Made by a program: the position numbers and the translations under genes | In this document: piece by piece, positions 43,706 through 54,140 of the stretch | Position numbering within the stretch: the stretch's first letter is position 1 | Layout: each line of letters starts with the position of its first letter | The notes under the pieces: generated by a model | The model's database searches: none | Told to the model about the DNA's origin: nothing | The model's input: the letters and a program-made list of their open reading frames with translations, nothing else | Source: Coemansia sp. RSA 1804 | Lineage: Eukaryota > Kickxellomycota > Kickxellomycetes > Kickxellales > Kickxellaceae | DNA: 64,000 nucleotides | Direction: 5' to 3' | NCBI GenBank assembly: GCA_027578815.1 | Contig: JANBTH010000012.1 | Location: 1-64,000, forward strand

Positions 43706-44326
43706 GATTATTACCACAACACTGAAAACAATATAGGACTTTTTTAGAGAAAATAGAAAGAAATGAAGAGCAGTCAAAAAATATTTGAGATAAAGCGTTA
43801 GATTGGGTTGGGTTCCTTTTCTGGAATGCATAAAACACTGTTGATTTGATAACGGAGCCAAAATAGAGGAAGAGAAAAGAAAAAGCAACCGTGATCTAGC
43901 ACCGAAATCAGATCAGATTCCATGTGAGCGCAGAAAAAATTGTTGCAAAAAAAATGAAAAATATTAAACAAAAGATCGGTAAAAGTGGAAGCGAGCAAAA
44001 AAAACATCCTTTTATTTCTCCTCTCCACAGCTTCTTTTTATCCTCCCAAGGACCTCCCTGCTTCTAGTCCGGTAGACCTCGTCCAAAAGTAAAAAATACA
44101 GAGACAAGACACGCGCACATACTCGTGAAAAGTACGGCACAGCAGGAAACACCCTCCCACTTTCAATTGGTGACAGCACAGTTGGTTTAGGCATATCTAC
44201 AGTTGGTGGTGGTTTCTTCGTTGTGGTTTGGTAAGAAGGAAACACGCTTGCCAGCAACAGAAACAGAAACACTGTGAGCGGAGAAGAAGCGCACTGAATT
44301 CATTGCTGGTTTTTTCACAAGCAGTC
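43706..44326. other. divergent promoter region TIM11 / POL5
   Basis: About 620 bases, with a purine-rich plus strand near 43740-44000. The POL5 frame is open upstream to a TTG at 44228, which I treat as leader. No gene, repeat or clear TATA. Confidence 0.4.
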
Positions 44327-47300
44327 ATGACATCAACACTCGACTTTTACTGGGGGCTTGCGTCTCTTGACGAGAGCAAGCGCATTGAGGCAGCGGCGGA
44401 GCTCATATCGGCGCTATGCAAATTCCAGGCAGACATGCCCAAGACAAACAAAGTAGCGACGACAGAGGAGGAACTGGACCGGATATGCGCCAGCGACCTT
44501 GCGTATGCGGTGCGACGTCTGATCAAGGGGCTGGCCAGTCCGCGCGACGGCGCACGGCAAGGGTTCTCGATGGCGCTGGCAGAGCTGCTGAACCGCGTGC
44601 CAAACATTTCGGTCAAGCTTGTGCTGGATCTTCTGTGGAAGAGCACGGAAGCAACAAACAGCATGAAGGGGCAGGAGCAGCGCGATATGCGGTTTGGGCG
44701 GATCTTTGGGCTGATGGCGCTTGTGCAGGCGGGGATTATCACGCGCACAGGAACCACACCAATCGAGATCCGCAAGATCGTGATGGAGCTGACTGCGGTT
44801 GGCGCAAAGAAATCGTATCTCCGGGAGATTGCATACGTGACGCTGACGTCGATGGTGCCGATGCTCGGCAGCTTTTCGTTTGTTGAGGAGCTGATTGCGA
44901 TGTTTGTGGCGGTTGCGCTGGACAATGGCGTGATCGAGACGCCCGACGAGCTCTATCTTGCCATGTGTCTGCGGCGCAAGTATCCGTGGTACGACTGGGC
45001 AAAGGCGCTGCCGCACTGGCATGGCAAGCACATTCTGAGCGAGAAGAACGTGCGCAAGGTTGTTCCGATCCTGTGCGAGGTGTCGGAAGAGAACAAGAGC
45101 CTCTTTTCCAGCTGGCATCCGCAGCTGCACACGGTGTGGAACGAGATATTCGATCTCTACTTTAACAAGCAGCGCGAGTACGAGCTCGAGACAATGGAGC
45201 CGATGCACTTTGACTTGCTCTGGGACGCGGTGGTCGAGAGGGGACTGTTTGGGTCTGGATCGACGCAGTTCCGGCGGTACTGGGGATTCCTGCTTCTGGA
45301 GCGGCTTCTGCCGTATCTGAGCGAGGACACCGTGCCAGCGCTTATGTCGCCCAACATTGTGCGGGCGCTGTCGGACAACGTGTCGCTCAACAAAAAGTCG
45401 CTTTTGGCCAAGGTCAGCATGCGCACGGCAGAAAGCCTTATTGGCGTGTGCGAGGGCAACACAAAGGTGGGACTGGCGGTGCTCACACACCTGCTCAACC
45501 AGAAGAGCGGCATTGGGCAGGCAAGCGGCGGCGGCGGGTCGGGCAAGCAGATGAGTCTGCGCACAATGATGGCTAACCGCATCGTTGCAAAGCTCGACAG
45601 CCAGGCGATCATCGGGTACGTGGCGTATCTGCAGGAGATGATTCTGACACCGCAAAAGGCAGCCAAGCAGTCGAGCTCAGGCGTCGCGGGTCGTACGCTG
45701 GACAAGGGCAACATGTCGGCCAAGGCGATTGACAAGCAGCGCATCTGGGCGGTGGACCAAATGGTGCGCGTTGCGCGGTTCGCACAGCTGCCAATCACCG
45801 ATGGGCTAGTAACGAAGGTGCTGCACTTTCTTGTTGCGCACGCAGCGTTTGCGCCCACAACCAAGGATGCGCAAAAGTGTGGTGTGGCGGAGCTTGCCAC
45901 GCTGCCAGAGCCTCCGATGGGCGAAAATCTGCGCAACCACCTGTGCACCTCCCTTGTTGGGCTGGTAGGCGACCTCAACAGAGCCAGCAGCCAGGCGCCA
46001 GCAGACAATGACGAGAGTGGAAGCGGGAGCAATGCGCAGCCGACAGGACGGCTCATGGTCGGATGTTCGCGCAATGGCACGGTATGGGCAACATGTGCGC
46101 TTGACAAGCTGCTCGACTGCGCATCCAAGAAGACCAAGGCTGTGCTCCACGGGTTTAGCAGCTGCGAGGCCACGCTGGCAGAGATGGCCAAGGTGCTCCA
46201 TGCAATGGCAGACAAGTCGGCGGCATATGCAAAGGAGGGCGGAGCAATGGCCAATGCGCAGCGCGTGCGGAGTCTCGAGCTGCTGCTGAGCAACATCTGC
46301 CTTGTTGGAGCGCTGTGGACAAACAAGGACATCCGGGGCGAGTTCCTGGAGGTGGCGCTGGAGGTAGCAGAGTGCTACAAGCGTCTGGAAGCACAGCTGG
46401 ATGGCGAGAGGCGGACGCCAAAGAAGAAGAAGAGCAAGGCCAAGGCCAGTGCAGGCGACTCGGGCGCGGAGGCAGCAGCCGAAGAGGACGAGCCAAAGCC
46501 AGTGGAGGTGCTTGTGGATGTTGTTCTCAGCTTTATGACAAAGGACCTGCACTTTTTGCGCAAGCTGTGCGATCAGGTGTTTGTGCCGTTCACAGATCTG
46601 ATGACGGCGGATGCGGTGGATGCGATCACCGGCGTGCTGCAGGCGAAGGAGGGCGGTGACGTCGACGGAGAGGCAGCGGTGGAGACAGAAATGGATAGCG
46701 ATGCGATGATGATGGACGTTGACGAGGCCGACGCTGGCAACGACTCGGACGTCAGCATGGCAGACGCTGGCGACGATGCGGAGCAGATTGAGGCGGCGGA
46801 TGAGGAGCTGCGGCTCAAGATCCAGGAGGCGCTGGGCAACGCATCGGCGCTTGCCAACGGCGCAGACGACGATGTCAGCGCAAGCGGCGAAGAGGAGGAG
46901 TATGACGATGACCAGATGACAATCTTCGACGACAAGCTGGCCGAGATCTTCAGACACAAGAAGGAGCAGAAGCTGGCGGTGCGCGATCTGCGCATCTCGC
47001 TGATCAACTTCAAGCTGCGTGTGCTGGATCTGGTGGATGTGTTTCTGGCCAAGCAGCCTGGAAACCCGCTGGTGATCCGGCTGCTTCCGACTATTCTTGA
47101 CTTGGCCAAGGCTACGCGCTCGGACTCGCGCTCCAAGCCTCTGCACGACCGCACATTGGCCATCCTCAGCGCGCGCCGCACCAAGTATCCGACCGGCTTT
47201 GACAACGACGCTGGGCTGGCGCTGCTCGATGCGATCCACAAGCGTGCACGGCGCGCGCAGGACCGGACGGAGCTGGCGATGCTCGGCAACGTGGCGGCGT

Positions 47301-48064
47301 TTGTTGTGCGCTCGCTCATGGACAACGTGGCAGCCGCCGACGAGGCGAGCAAGACCGCTGTCTGCGAGCGTATCGTTGACATTGCACAGGCCACGCTGGC
47401 GGACTTTATGACGCGCAAGGGCTCGCAGATCCACGCCGACTTCTTCCGCCCGACCACCGAAAAGCTGCTCGCATCGCAGCTGGGCGCCTTCTGGCGGATT
47501 GCGCTCACGGCGCTCACGGATTACGCGCAGCCCGGCCAGGCTGTCAACGTCTATCGCCAGGTGCAGGCGTTTGCGCTGGCCGAGACTGTTGCGGCCGAGA
47601 CTGCGGCGCGCGTGGTGAGCGAGTCGTCCGATGTCACCGACGCCGGCTCGTTCTTCGAGGCCGCCGAGGGTCTGCTGCGTGCGCTGCAGACATCGCTTAG
47701 CGAGGCAATCCGGGTTGCGGTGTCGGAAGAGAACAAGGCGGCGCCTGGGTCGTCGGGCAAGCTGCGTATTGAGCCGCTGCGGCTGAAAGAGATGATGATC
47801 CACTCGATTGGCATCGCGCGGCGCTTCAGCAAGGACGACGGCTTCAGACAGGCTGCCCAGCGCGCGTTTGTCACCGACGATAAGTGGACTGCGGCTGTCT
47901 CTGGCCTGTCTTCTGCGCCAACGGTCTTTGCGCTCAAGATCTTCCGCTCGTTCTGCGCCAACATGGCCAAGGCCGAGAGTCTGGCCGATCCTGCTGCGCT
48001 TGCCAGCGTCACGTCCTCGTTTGGCAAGAAGTCCGGCAGAAAGCCTGCCGCCGCCCGCAAGTAG
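44327..48064 (+). CDS. POL5: Pol5/MYBBP1A-family rRNA synthesis and ribosome biogenesis factor
   Basis: Single exon of 1,245 residues, starting at ATG 44327 (MTSTLDFYWGLASLDESKR); the longer frame begins at TTG. The N-terminal helical region carries Pol5 signatures: YAVRRLIKGLASPRDGARQG, MRFGRIFGLMALVQAGII and MFVAVALDNGVIETPDELYL. The middle contains an acidic segment (about residues 785-870) typical of the family. The C-terminus is Lys/Arg-rich (KKSGRKPAAARK). Despite its name, Pol5 is a nucleolar protein supporting rDNA transcription and pre-60S assembly. Codons are strongly G/C-ending, producing long antisense frames that are not genes. Confidence 0.92.
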   Translation: MTSTLDFYWGLASLDESKRIEAAAELISALCKFQADMPKTNKVATTEEELDRICASDLAYAVRRLIKGLASPRDGARQGFSMALAELLNRVPNISVKLVLDLLWKSTEATNSMKGQEQRDMRFGRIFGLMALVQAGIITRTGTTPIEIRKIVMELTAVGAKKSYLREIAYVTLTSMVPMLGSFSFVEELIAMFVAVALDNGVIETPDELYLAMCLRRKYPWYDWAKALPHWHGKHILSEKNVRKVVPILCEVSEENKSLFSSWHPQLHTVWNEIFDLYFNKQREYELETMEPMHFDLLWDAVVERGLFGSGSTQFRRYWGFLLLERLLPYLSEDTVPALMSPNIVRALSDNVSLNKKSLLAKVSMRTAESLIGVCEGNTKVGLAVLTHLLNQKSGIGQASGGGGSGKQMSLRTMMANRIVAKLDSQAIIGYVAYLQEMILTPQKAAKQSSSGVAGRTLDKGNMSAKAIDKQRIWAVDQMVRVARFAQLPITDGLVTKVLHFLVAHAAFAPTTKDAQKCGVAELATLPEPPMGENLRNHLCTSLVGLVGDLNRASSQAPADNDESGSGSNAQPTGRLMVGCSRNGTVWATCALDKLLDCASKKTKAVLHGFSSCEATLAEMAKVLHAMADKSAAYAKEGGAMANAQRVRSLELLLSNICLVGALWTNKDIRGEFLEVALEVAECYKRLEAQLDGERRTPKKKKSKAKASAGDSGAEAAAEEDEPKPVEVLVDVVLSFMTKDLHFLRKLCDQVFVPFTDLMTADAVDAITGVLQAKEGGDVDGEAAVETEMDSDAMMMDVDEADAGNDSDVSMADAGDDAEQIEAADEELRLKIQEALGNASALANGADDDVSASGEEEEYDDDQMTIFDDKLAEIFRHKKEQKLAVRDLRISLINFKLRVLDLVDVFLAKQPGNPLVIRLLPTILDLAKATRSDSRSKPLHDRTLAILSARRTKYPTGFDNDAGLALLDAIHKRARRAQDRTELAMLGNVAAFVVRSLMDNVAAADEASKTAVCERIVDIAQATLADFMTRKGSQIHADFFRPTTEKLLASQLGAFWRIALTALTDYAQPGQAVNVYRQVQAFALAETVAAETAARVVSESSDVTDAGSFFEAAEGLLRALQTSLSEAIRVAVSEENKAAPGSSGKLRIEPLRLKEMMIHSIGIARRFSKDDGFRQAAQRAFVTDDKWTAAVSGLSSAPTVFALKIFRSFCANMAKAESLADPAALASVTSSFGKKSGRKPAAARK

Positions 48065-48393
48065 CTAGCTGGTCTTTCTTCCGTTTACCCTTTTATACAG
48101 GCGGTGGATCCGCAGTTTGGCCCGTGGGTAGTAGAGGAGGCAGATCCAGCTTGGGCGCCAGAGAGTCTTTGCTTCTGATAGGGCTTAATCTGTGTCTGAG
48201 CTTTCTTTCTGCTGATCATCCCCCCTTTTTCTTTCTCCGTAATTCCCCCCACATCCCAAATCACTTTTGTTTACGATTACTTTTTTGTTTTGTTGTTTTC
48301 ATTCTTATTTCTTCCAAAAACAATATACTAGCATATAGTCTTTTATTTCCATTCACCACCTTTTTGTTTATATAGCGGCGCGTTGCTTGCAGA
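48065..48393. other. intergenic region POL5 / WRAP73
   Basis: Spacer between tandem plus-strand genes, with a T/C-rich right half. TATATAGC occurs at 48369, close to the WRAP73 ATG. Nothing else seen. Confidence 0.4.
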
Positions 48394-49761
48394 ATGGAAT
48401 TCTCGGACCTGTACAAGCAGGAGAACAGCCCGCTGGTGCGGTTTTCGCCCGATGGCAGGTACATTGCGGTGGTTGTGAAGCACCGGCTGATACTGCGGGA
48501 CAGCGAGAACCCGAAGCGGATCCACCGGGTATATACCTGCGCGTACGAGACAGCGCCGTACATACAGGAGGTCGAGTGGTCGCCGGACAGCGAGTACATT
48601 CTGACAGCGTCGTACGCAACGAACCGCGTGGACGTCTGGTCGGTTGACGGCGACGAGAACTGGCGGTGCGCAATCACCGACGAGGTGGCGCGCGTGGAGA
48701 AGGCGCTGTGGGCCAGGGACTCGCGGCACGTATTGACATTCAGCGAGCTGGATCTCCGGCTGTCGGTGTGGTCGCTGCTGGAGGCCGACGACCGCCGGTA
48801 CATCCAGTTTCCGAAGACGCGACCGTCCGGCCTGAGCTTCCATCCCGACGGCGCGTACATGGCGCTGGCGCAGCGCCACGACTACCACGACTACATTGGC
48901 ATCTACAACACCGACACCTGGCAGCTTGTCCGGGAAATTGCCGTTGACACGCTGGATCTGGCGGGACTGCGGTGGAGCCCCGACGGGCTGCACATAGCTG
49001 CCTGGGACATGGCTGCTAGCTACACCGTTGTGGTGGCCAATGCGGCCGGCATCATCAAGCGCGTCTTCCGCCCGAGCGATGACAACGAGGATGACGACGG
49101 GCTTGGCGTGCGCTCGTGTGCGTGGTCGCCCGGCGGCCAGCTTCTGGCGCTGGGCGGCTTCGACCGGCGGGTGCGCGTGCTCAACCATCTGACATGGCGG
49201 CCAATTGCGACGCTAGCGCATCGTCCGACCATTGGCGCTGCCGCCGCCGATGTGTTTGTCGAGGTCGAGGTTGGCCAGACGCTGGCGCAGGCGTCGCAGG
49301 CGGCCATGGCATCAACGCCGCGCCACCACACGCGCTTCGACCTGGACGCCTCCACTCCCGCAACCATCCGCGTAGTGACGCCGCTCCACGACGCGCCGCG
49401 CGCCGACCAGCGTGCCGGCATATCGTTTGCCGAGTTCAGCGCCGACGGAGCGCTGCTAGCAACCATGTGCGAGTCCATGCCGCATGCGCTGTGGATTTGG
49501 CGCGTTGCCAGCATGCGTCTGGCCGCTGTGGTCCAGACGCTTCGCCCCGTGCGCGCCTGCTGTTGGAGCCCCGTCGAGTCTGCGCTGGCCTTTGCCACCG
49601 CCTCGCCCACGCTCTACGTGTGGAAGGAGAACAATGGCTGCCACCTCTACGACATTCCGTCGCCAACTGTTGCCGCTACCGCGCTAGTGTGGAACCCGAA
49701 CGGCGGGAGCCTGGCTATTCTGTCCAAGGGCGTCTTCTCCATCGCCTACATGACCGAATAA
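48394..49761 (+). CDS. WRAP73: WRAP73/WDR8-family spindle-pole WD40 protein
   Basis: Single exon, 455 residues, ATG 48394. The N-terminus MEFSDLYKQENSPLVRFSPD and the repeats QEVEWSPDSEYILTASY, SGLSFHPDGAYMALAQRHDY and VRSCAWSPGGQLLALGGFDR align by eye with human WRAP73. The diagnostic DYIGIYNTDTWQLVREI and VRVLNHLTWRPIATL segments are also present. In other organisms this protein anchors minus-end complexes at centrosomes or spindle poles (with Msd1/SSX2IP in fission yeast and vertebrates). The codons are strongly G/C-ending, like POL5 upstream. Confidence 0.93.
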   Translation: MEFSDLYKQENSPLVRFSPDGRYIAVVVKHRLILRDSENPKRIHRVYTCAYETAPYIQEVEWSPDSEYILTASYATNRVDVWSVDGDENWRCAITDEVARVEKALWARDSRHVLTFSELDLRLSVWSLLEADDRRYIQFPKTRPSGLSFHPDGAYMALAQRHDYHDYIGIYNTDTWQLVREIAVDTLDLAGLRWSPDGLHIAAWDMAASYTVVVANAAGIIKRVFRPSDDNEDDDGLGVRSCAWSPGGQLLALGGFDRRVRVLNHLTWRPIATLAHRPTIGAAAADVFVEVEVGQTLAQASQAAMASTPRHHTRFDLDASTPATIRVVTPLHDAPRADQRAGISFAEFSADGALLATMCESMPHALWIWRVASMRLAAVVQTLRPVRACCWSPVESALAFATASPTLYVWKENNGCHLYDIPSPTVAATALVWNPNGGSLAILSKGVFSIAYMTE

Positions 49762-50225
49762 GCGCCGCCCCGGTTTGCCCAAGGCAAAGCGAAAATGGGG
49801 CAGTAGTAGTGGCAGTCATAATATCTGGCGTTTCTTAATTCAAACCATTCGATATGTGAATTCTATATTATATCTTTAATGCATGGCTGCTAACAATCAA
49901 AATTTACCAATGCTTTTGTCTATTTCTTCTGTAAGGATTCAAATATTCTATTCAATTTAAGGAGGACTTCTACATAGAGACCACACGTTTTGCTCCCCAA
50001 TTATAAATATCTCCAATACACACACTTGCTACTTTGCTTGAATGAGAAAGTGTGGATGGTGGCTGTGGATATTTATGTATTTGTTCATACGGAAATATAC
50101 CAGTCAGCAAAATAATTCTTCCTTCCTAAATGAAAAAGCAGAAAATAGAGTGGATTAGGAAAATGCCCAGCATATCTCACTGTTAGAAAGAGTGATTGCC
50201 AGCGTATATCTAACGTAAATGTGGA
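49762..50225. other. intergenic region
   Basis: AT-rich region after WRAP73, with a sharp fall in GC at about 49830. No gene seen. Confidence 0.4.
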
Positions 50226-50233
50226 TATAAAAA
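50226..50233 (+). promoter_or_regulatory. TATA box of small unidentified gene
   Basis: TATAAAAA, 157 bases upstream of the ATG at 50390. Between them lies an AT-rich leader containing the ATTC repeat. Confidence 0.45.
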
Positions 50234-50275
50234 GGAAGGGATTCTGAACTCGCCAAAAGCAAAATTATTATGCCA

Positions 50276-50294
50276 ATTCATTCATTCATTCATT
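50276..50294 (+). repeat. ATTC tetranucleotide microsatellite
   Basis: 4.75 perfect copies of ATTC in the leader of the small gene starting at 50390. Confidence 0.9.
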
Positions 50295-50389
50295 AAATTC
50301 TTTTCCACTGTCAATTCATTTGATATCAACAGCATAAACAATTAACATAACGTCGTAAAACGACAGAAGCTTTAGATACATTAAACATA

Positions 50390-50569
50390 ATGTCGCAGAG
50401 CACACCAACGAAAATTCCATTTAGACTAAAGCAAGGCAGCAATCCAGAGCCGGCAGGCACTCAAGAAAAAAAAGGTACCGAAAATGATCATTATGCAAAA
50501 GATAGAGAACTTAATGACAAGATTAGAGAAGAAAGAAATAAGACGGCAATGGAAAAGAATCAAAAATAA
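50390..50569 (+). CDS. hypothetical small charged protein, 59 residues
   Basis: ATG-initiated frame too short for routine ORF cut-offs. The peptide begins MSQSTPTKIPFRLKQG and is Lys/Glu/Asn-rich, with a C-terminal half that looks helical (YAKDRELNDKIREERNKTAM). No Cys, Trp, signal peptide or membrane span. Support is the good composition, the TATA box at 50226 and an isolated position in an otherwise gene-free AT-rich region. A weak donor (G|GTACCG at about 50475) could splice it in phase to a downstream coding-like exon at 50911 instead, which would replace the second half. No family recognised. Confidence 0.4.
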   Translation: MSQSTPTKIPFRLKQGSNPEPAGTQEKKGTENDHYAKDRELNDKIREERNKTAMEKNQK

Positions 50570-51501
50570 TATATTCTGTGTTTAGTGAATGTCCCTTCAA
50601 TAGTCTGATAACCCCTAAACTTCTACAATATGTTGATAGTTTTTGGTGACGCATGCCGACTAAAGACCAAAGCTACTGCACTGTAGATTTTTAAAAACGT
50701 GTTTAAAAGGCATGCATCTTTGCTTTTATCAACATTTGAGTAGGCGGTTTTATTCTATTCTGGTTTTGAGTGGTTGTTTGCTATTTAAATAATGAAGGTA
50801 CTCTATTTCAGTAAATATTCAAGTGTTTGCATGGTAGATATATAGAAAATTTTCTAGCTTTCTCATAAATCGCATGTTTAAGGTGTGATTTCTTAACGGT
50901 CATCGTCTAGTACAACATCGTCCAAACAAGCCTGCTCTGGGTAAGCTAAAGGGCCAGACAACCGGTGCTGCGACAAGCAAAAGAAAGACTACAACCCCAT
51001 ACTCCAACCACATGGCGCATAAAGACCATTACTTGGAAAATGGCTATACGCGCTTGGAAGCGACACCACTAACAAAGTCTTGTTCAGGGCAGATGGAGGA
51101 TTTATCGTGCTTCATGCAAGCTAGCTTCAAAAAAGTTGGATCCCTTTCTCTTTCTTTTCTTTTTTGACCTGACTTGTGTGCTTGTTCGAGTCGGAGTTTA
51201 GCCCTTTCTTTTTCTCTTCCTCTTTGTGCCTTTTTTTTAGTTTTGGTTTGTTTTACTAAAGAGTGGTTTATTGTTACTCTCCATTTTCTGCCTGCCCTTC
51301 TCTTGTACAAAACAAGCAAAATCCGTGTTTACTATTTCTAGCACAGTTCCTGACAAAGCGAGAGGGGCTTGTGGCTGTTGTTTTTGTCTTCTATTCTTAT
51401 TCTTATTCTTATTCTTATTCCTGGCTTTCTTCTCGTTTGCCTCGCAAGTCTCGTTACCCAGCGCTTCATAACCCCGCGCGCCAAGCGAAACAAAGAAGGA
51501 G
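50570..51501. other. intergenic region with a coding-like segment
   Basis: AT-rich on the left. From 50911 to about 51167 one plus frame is open with protein-like composition but no ATG until 51012 (see findings). From 51170 onward the sequence is pyrimidine-rich leader of the TMEM243-like gene. Confidence 0.4.
51393..51420 (+). repeat. ATTCTT hexanucleotide microsatellite
   Basis: About 4.7 copies of ATTCTT in the pyrimidine-rich leader of the TMEM243-like gene. Confidence 0.9.
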
Positions 51502-51810
51502 ATGGATGAGCCGCTGTTTGGAGGTATCAGCCGGCGCGAGATATTCATCGAGAGGTTTGCCAACGCATTCATCATCAGCACAACGATGGGCACGCTAGCA
51601 ACGTCGGTGGTGCAGGCGGTGCGGACGGGCGTGTACATGCACACGCTGCTTGGGCTGGCAGTCTGTCTGTTTGCGGCAATCGAGGTGCGGCTGGTCAACT
51701 GGTACAGGGTCGGCGACCTTGAGCCAACGTTTAAATACATCATCTTCATGCTTGGGTTCTCCATCTCGTTTCTCTGTCTGGTTGCAAATATGTACTTTTT
51801 CCTCTTCTAG
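51502..51810 (+). CDS. TMEM243-family small membrane protein
   Basis: Single exon, 102 residues, four hydrophobic segments. The N-terminal PLFGGISRREIFIERFANAF and particularly WYRVGDLEPTFKYIIF followed by LVANMYFF match, from memory, the human TMEM243 pattern (PLFG...; WYRQGDLEPKFR...; CANLYF). The family is a small tetraspan protein of unknown function, best known from animals. Length is close to the human protein. It converges with AIP1, with 231 bases between stops. Confidence 0.78.
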   Translation: MDEPLFGGISRREIFIERFANAFIISTTMGTLATSVVQAVRTGVYMHTLLGLAVCLFAAIEVRLVNWYRVGDLEPTFKYIIFMLGFSISFLCLVANMYFFLF

Positions 51811-52041
51811 CACTAGCTATTTTCTCTGTCTGTTTCTTATTTTTCCCTAATGCGCATGTCGCGCTCCTCCGTCCCCTCACCGGATCCTACTTGTCTGTGT
51901 CATTGTTTAATACATACGAAAAGAGTTAGCTGCCAACGAGCCATCAGCATGGGTAGACGAAGAAATAATCCTATGTTCGCACTCTATCCGCCATAGCGCC
52001 GGACTGAGACCGGGAATGGAGGCGAGTGGATTATGGAAACC

Positions 52042-54140
52042 TCAGTCGTAGGCGATGGCCCACACCTTGACGCCGGCGTCGGCACCAGTGCTGACGACAG
52101 TCTCGTTGTCGGTGAAGAAAACGGCGGCAGCGCCTCCGAGATGCGCGTTGCGGATAATGATTCTGCGCGTAGGCTGATCCAGGCTCCACACAATGACATG
52201 GCCATCCAGGGACGCCGATGCGGCATGCGCACCGTCGGACGACCACGCAATGGCGTAGACGCGCGCAGAATGTGCGCTCCAGCGCGACGTCACCAGCTCG
52301 CCGGTTCCCGTCTTGGAAACGGCAATCTTCCCAGCAGCGTCGCCGGTGGCCAGCAGATCGCCGGCTGGCGAAAACGCCAGCACCGAGATCTCGCGCGAGT
52401 TCGCGGCGATCTTGGTGCCGGTGGGAACCAGCGCTGGCGCATCGCCGCCGCGCAGCTCGTACAGATGCACGCTCTCGTCCTGGAAGCCAACGGCAACCAG
52501 CTGCTGCTGGCCGGAACCGGCAGGGGACATGGCAACGGCGCGCGGCGCAGCAGTCGTGTCCTTCACCTCCACGCGCGCGGGCCGGCCATTGCGGCACACA
52601 ACCAGACCGTCGTCGGCCAGCGCTGCAACCACGACGGAGCCGCTGTCGTCGATGGCCAGCGACCGCGGAGCAGCGCCCAGCGCAACCGATGCAGTCGTTG
52701 CCACTCCGGAGTTCTCCACAAAGCGCAGCGTGTCGTCGAGGAAGCCAAAGGCCACACGGTCGCGGTCGCCTAGCGCAGCAGCAGCGGTCTCAGGCCGTGC
52801 ATCGCCAGTTGAACCCTGTACCAGGGCAGCCACGCCCAGCGGCAGCGCATCGTCAGCAGCAGAGGAGGCATCCGAAAGGTCCCATGTACACAGGCGGCCG
52901 TCGTAGCTCCCCGTGTACAGGCGCTTGGAGGGCGTCAGCGCGGCAGCAGTGATGGGCTTCTGGTGGCCATGCACCGTCTTGACAGGCGCGGCGGCATCCA
53001 TCTGCAGCACGTTTATGTCGCCGCACAGCGACAGCGAGACGATGTGCTTGCCGGCCCACACATTGCCGACCTGCTGGTGGTCCGGGCTGGCCGATTCGCC
53101 GCCGATGCGCACGGTCCACACAAGGCGGTCCGCCTCGATGTCCCAGAAGCGGCAGGTGCGGTCGCCCGACGACGTCAGGATGAGGCGGCTGTCGGGGCTC
53201 CACGACACCGCAAAGATCGTCCCGGTGTGTGCGTCGGCGGGGCTGGCGGCGGCCACCTGGCGCACGAGCCCGCCGGTCTTGCCGTCGTACAGCATGATCC
53301 GGCTGTCGGAGCCGACGGTGACAAAGTACTCGTCCGACGGCGCAAACCGCGCATCCTGCACGAAGCCCTTGTGGTCGGCCATCAGCGTTGCAAACTTGTA
53401 CGGCGCGCCGTGGTAGAAGACGCTTGTCTGGTCGTCGGAGCATGTGATGGCGCGGAAGGGTCTGCGCTGGCGCATGGCGCAGGCGTTGATTTGTCTGCTG
53501 TGGCCCGAGACCGATCCCACCGAGTTTCCCGTGTCGTACGTGAAGACGGCGCCGTAGTTGCCGCGGCCCTCGCCGACCGCCATGACGCGCTGGCTCTCGC
53601 CGTCCCACGCAATGTCGTTGACGCGTCCGCCAATCGGCTGGAACTGGCTCTTCAGATTGCGGTCTTCGCCCTTCGCGTCCCAGATCCGCACGTGTCCCGC
53701 TGCGTCGCCCGATGCCACGTAGTATCCCGACGGCGCAAACCGCGCTACCGTTGTCGCTGCCGTGTGGCCCGTGTACTCCCACGCCTTCTCGGGCTCGCTG
53801 AAGCTGCGGATGACAATGGTCTTGCCGTTGGCGTACGCGAACCTCTCGCCCTCTGGGTCCGCCGACAGTCTGACTGCCTGTCCGCGCGACGTCGCTGGCG
53901 CTGGCGCAAAGTACTCTTCTACAGCGACACTGCCGCAAGTTGCCTCCGTCAAGGGGGCGGGCATGTTGCGAAAAAAAAAGAATAGAGAAAGTAAGCAGAG
54001 TAACAACGCCCAGGTGGCTCTGAATTAGCATGCATCCATTTACTTCACTCCAGTCAGGAGAGCTGTTCAAGACGTTGGCCGACGTAAGCATACGCCGCGG
54101 GCCTTTTGCTGCTTGCGGACTTACTTTTGACAAAGGACAT
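52042..54140 (-). CDS. AIP1: actin-interacting protein 1 (WDR1/Aip1)
   Basis: Double WD40-propeller protein that accelerates cofilin-driven actin disassembly at cortical patches. Preferred model: exon 1 54125-54140 (ATG 54138-54140, MSFVK) and exon 2 52042-53918, with intron 53919-54124 (GTAAGT donor, TGCTAAT branch site, CTGTAG acceptor, phase 1). It gives 630 residues beginning MSFVKKEYFAPAPATSRGQAV, resembling known Aip1 N-termini. The alternative start at ATG 53964 (MPAPLTEATCGSVAVEEYF, 640 residues) needs no splicing. Repeats include GHVRIWDAKGEDRNLKSQF, VFYHGAPYKFATLMADHKGF and ILTSSGDRTCRFWDIEA, all strongly Aip1-like. Confidence 0.9.

Noticed and set aside
44414..45655. 413-codon minus-strand frame opposite the POL5 5' half
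   Set aside because: Same codon-bias shadow effect.
45806..47803. 665-codon minus-strand frame opposite POL5
   Set aside because: Antisense artefact of GC-rich third positions; begins without a sensible start and has Arg/His/Gln-rich shadow composition.
52853..54133. 426-codon minus-strand frame overlapping AIP1 in another frame
   Set aside because: AIP1 repeats are unmistakable in the chosen frame; this one is Arg/His-rich with no domains.
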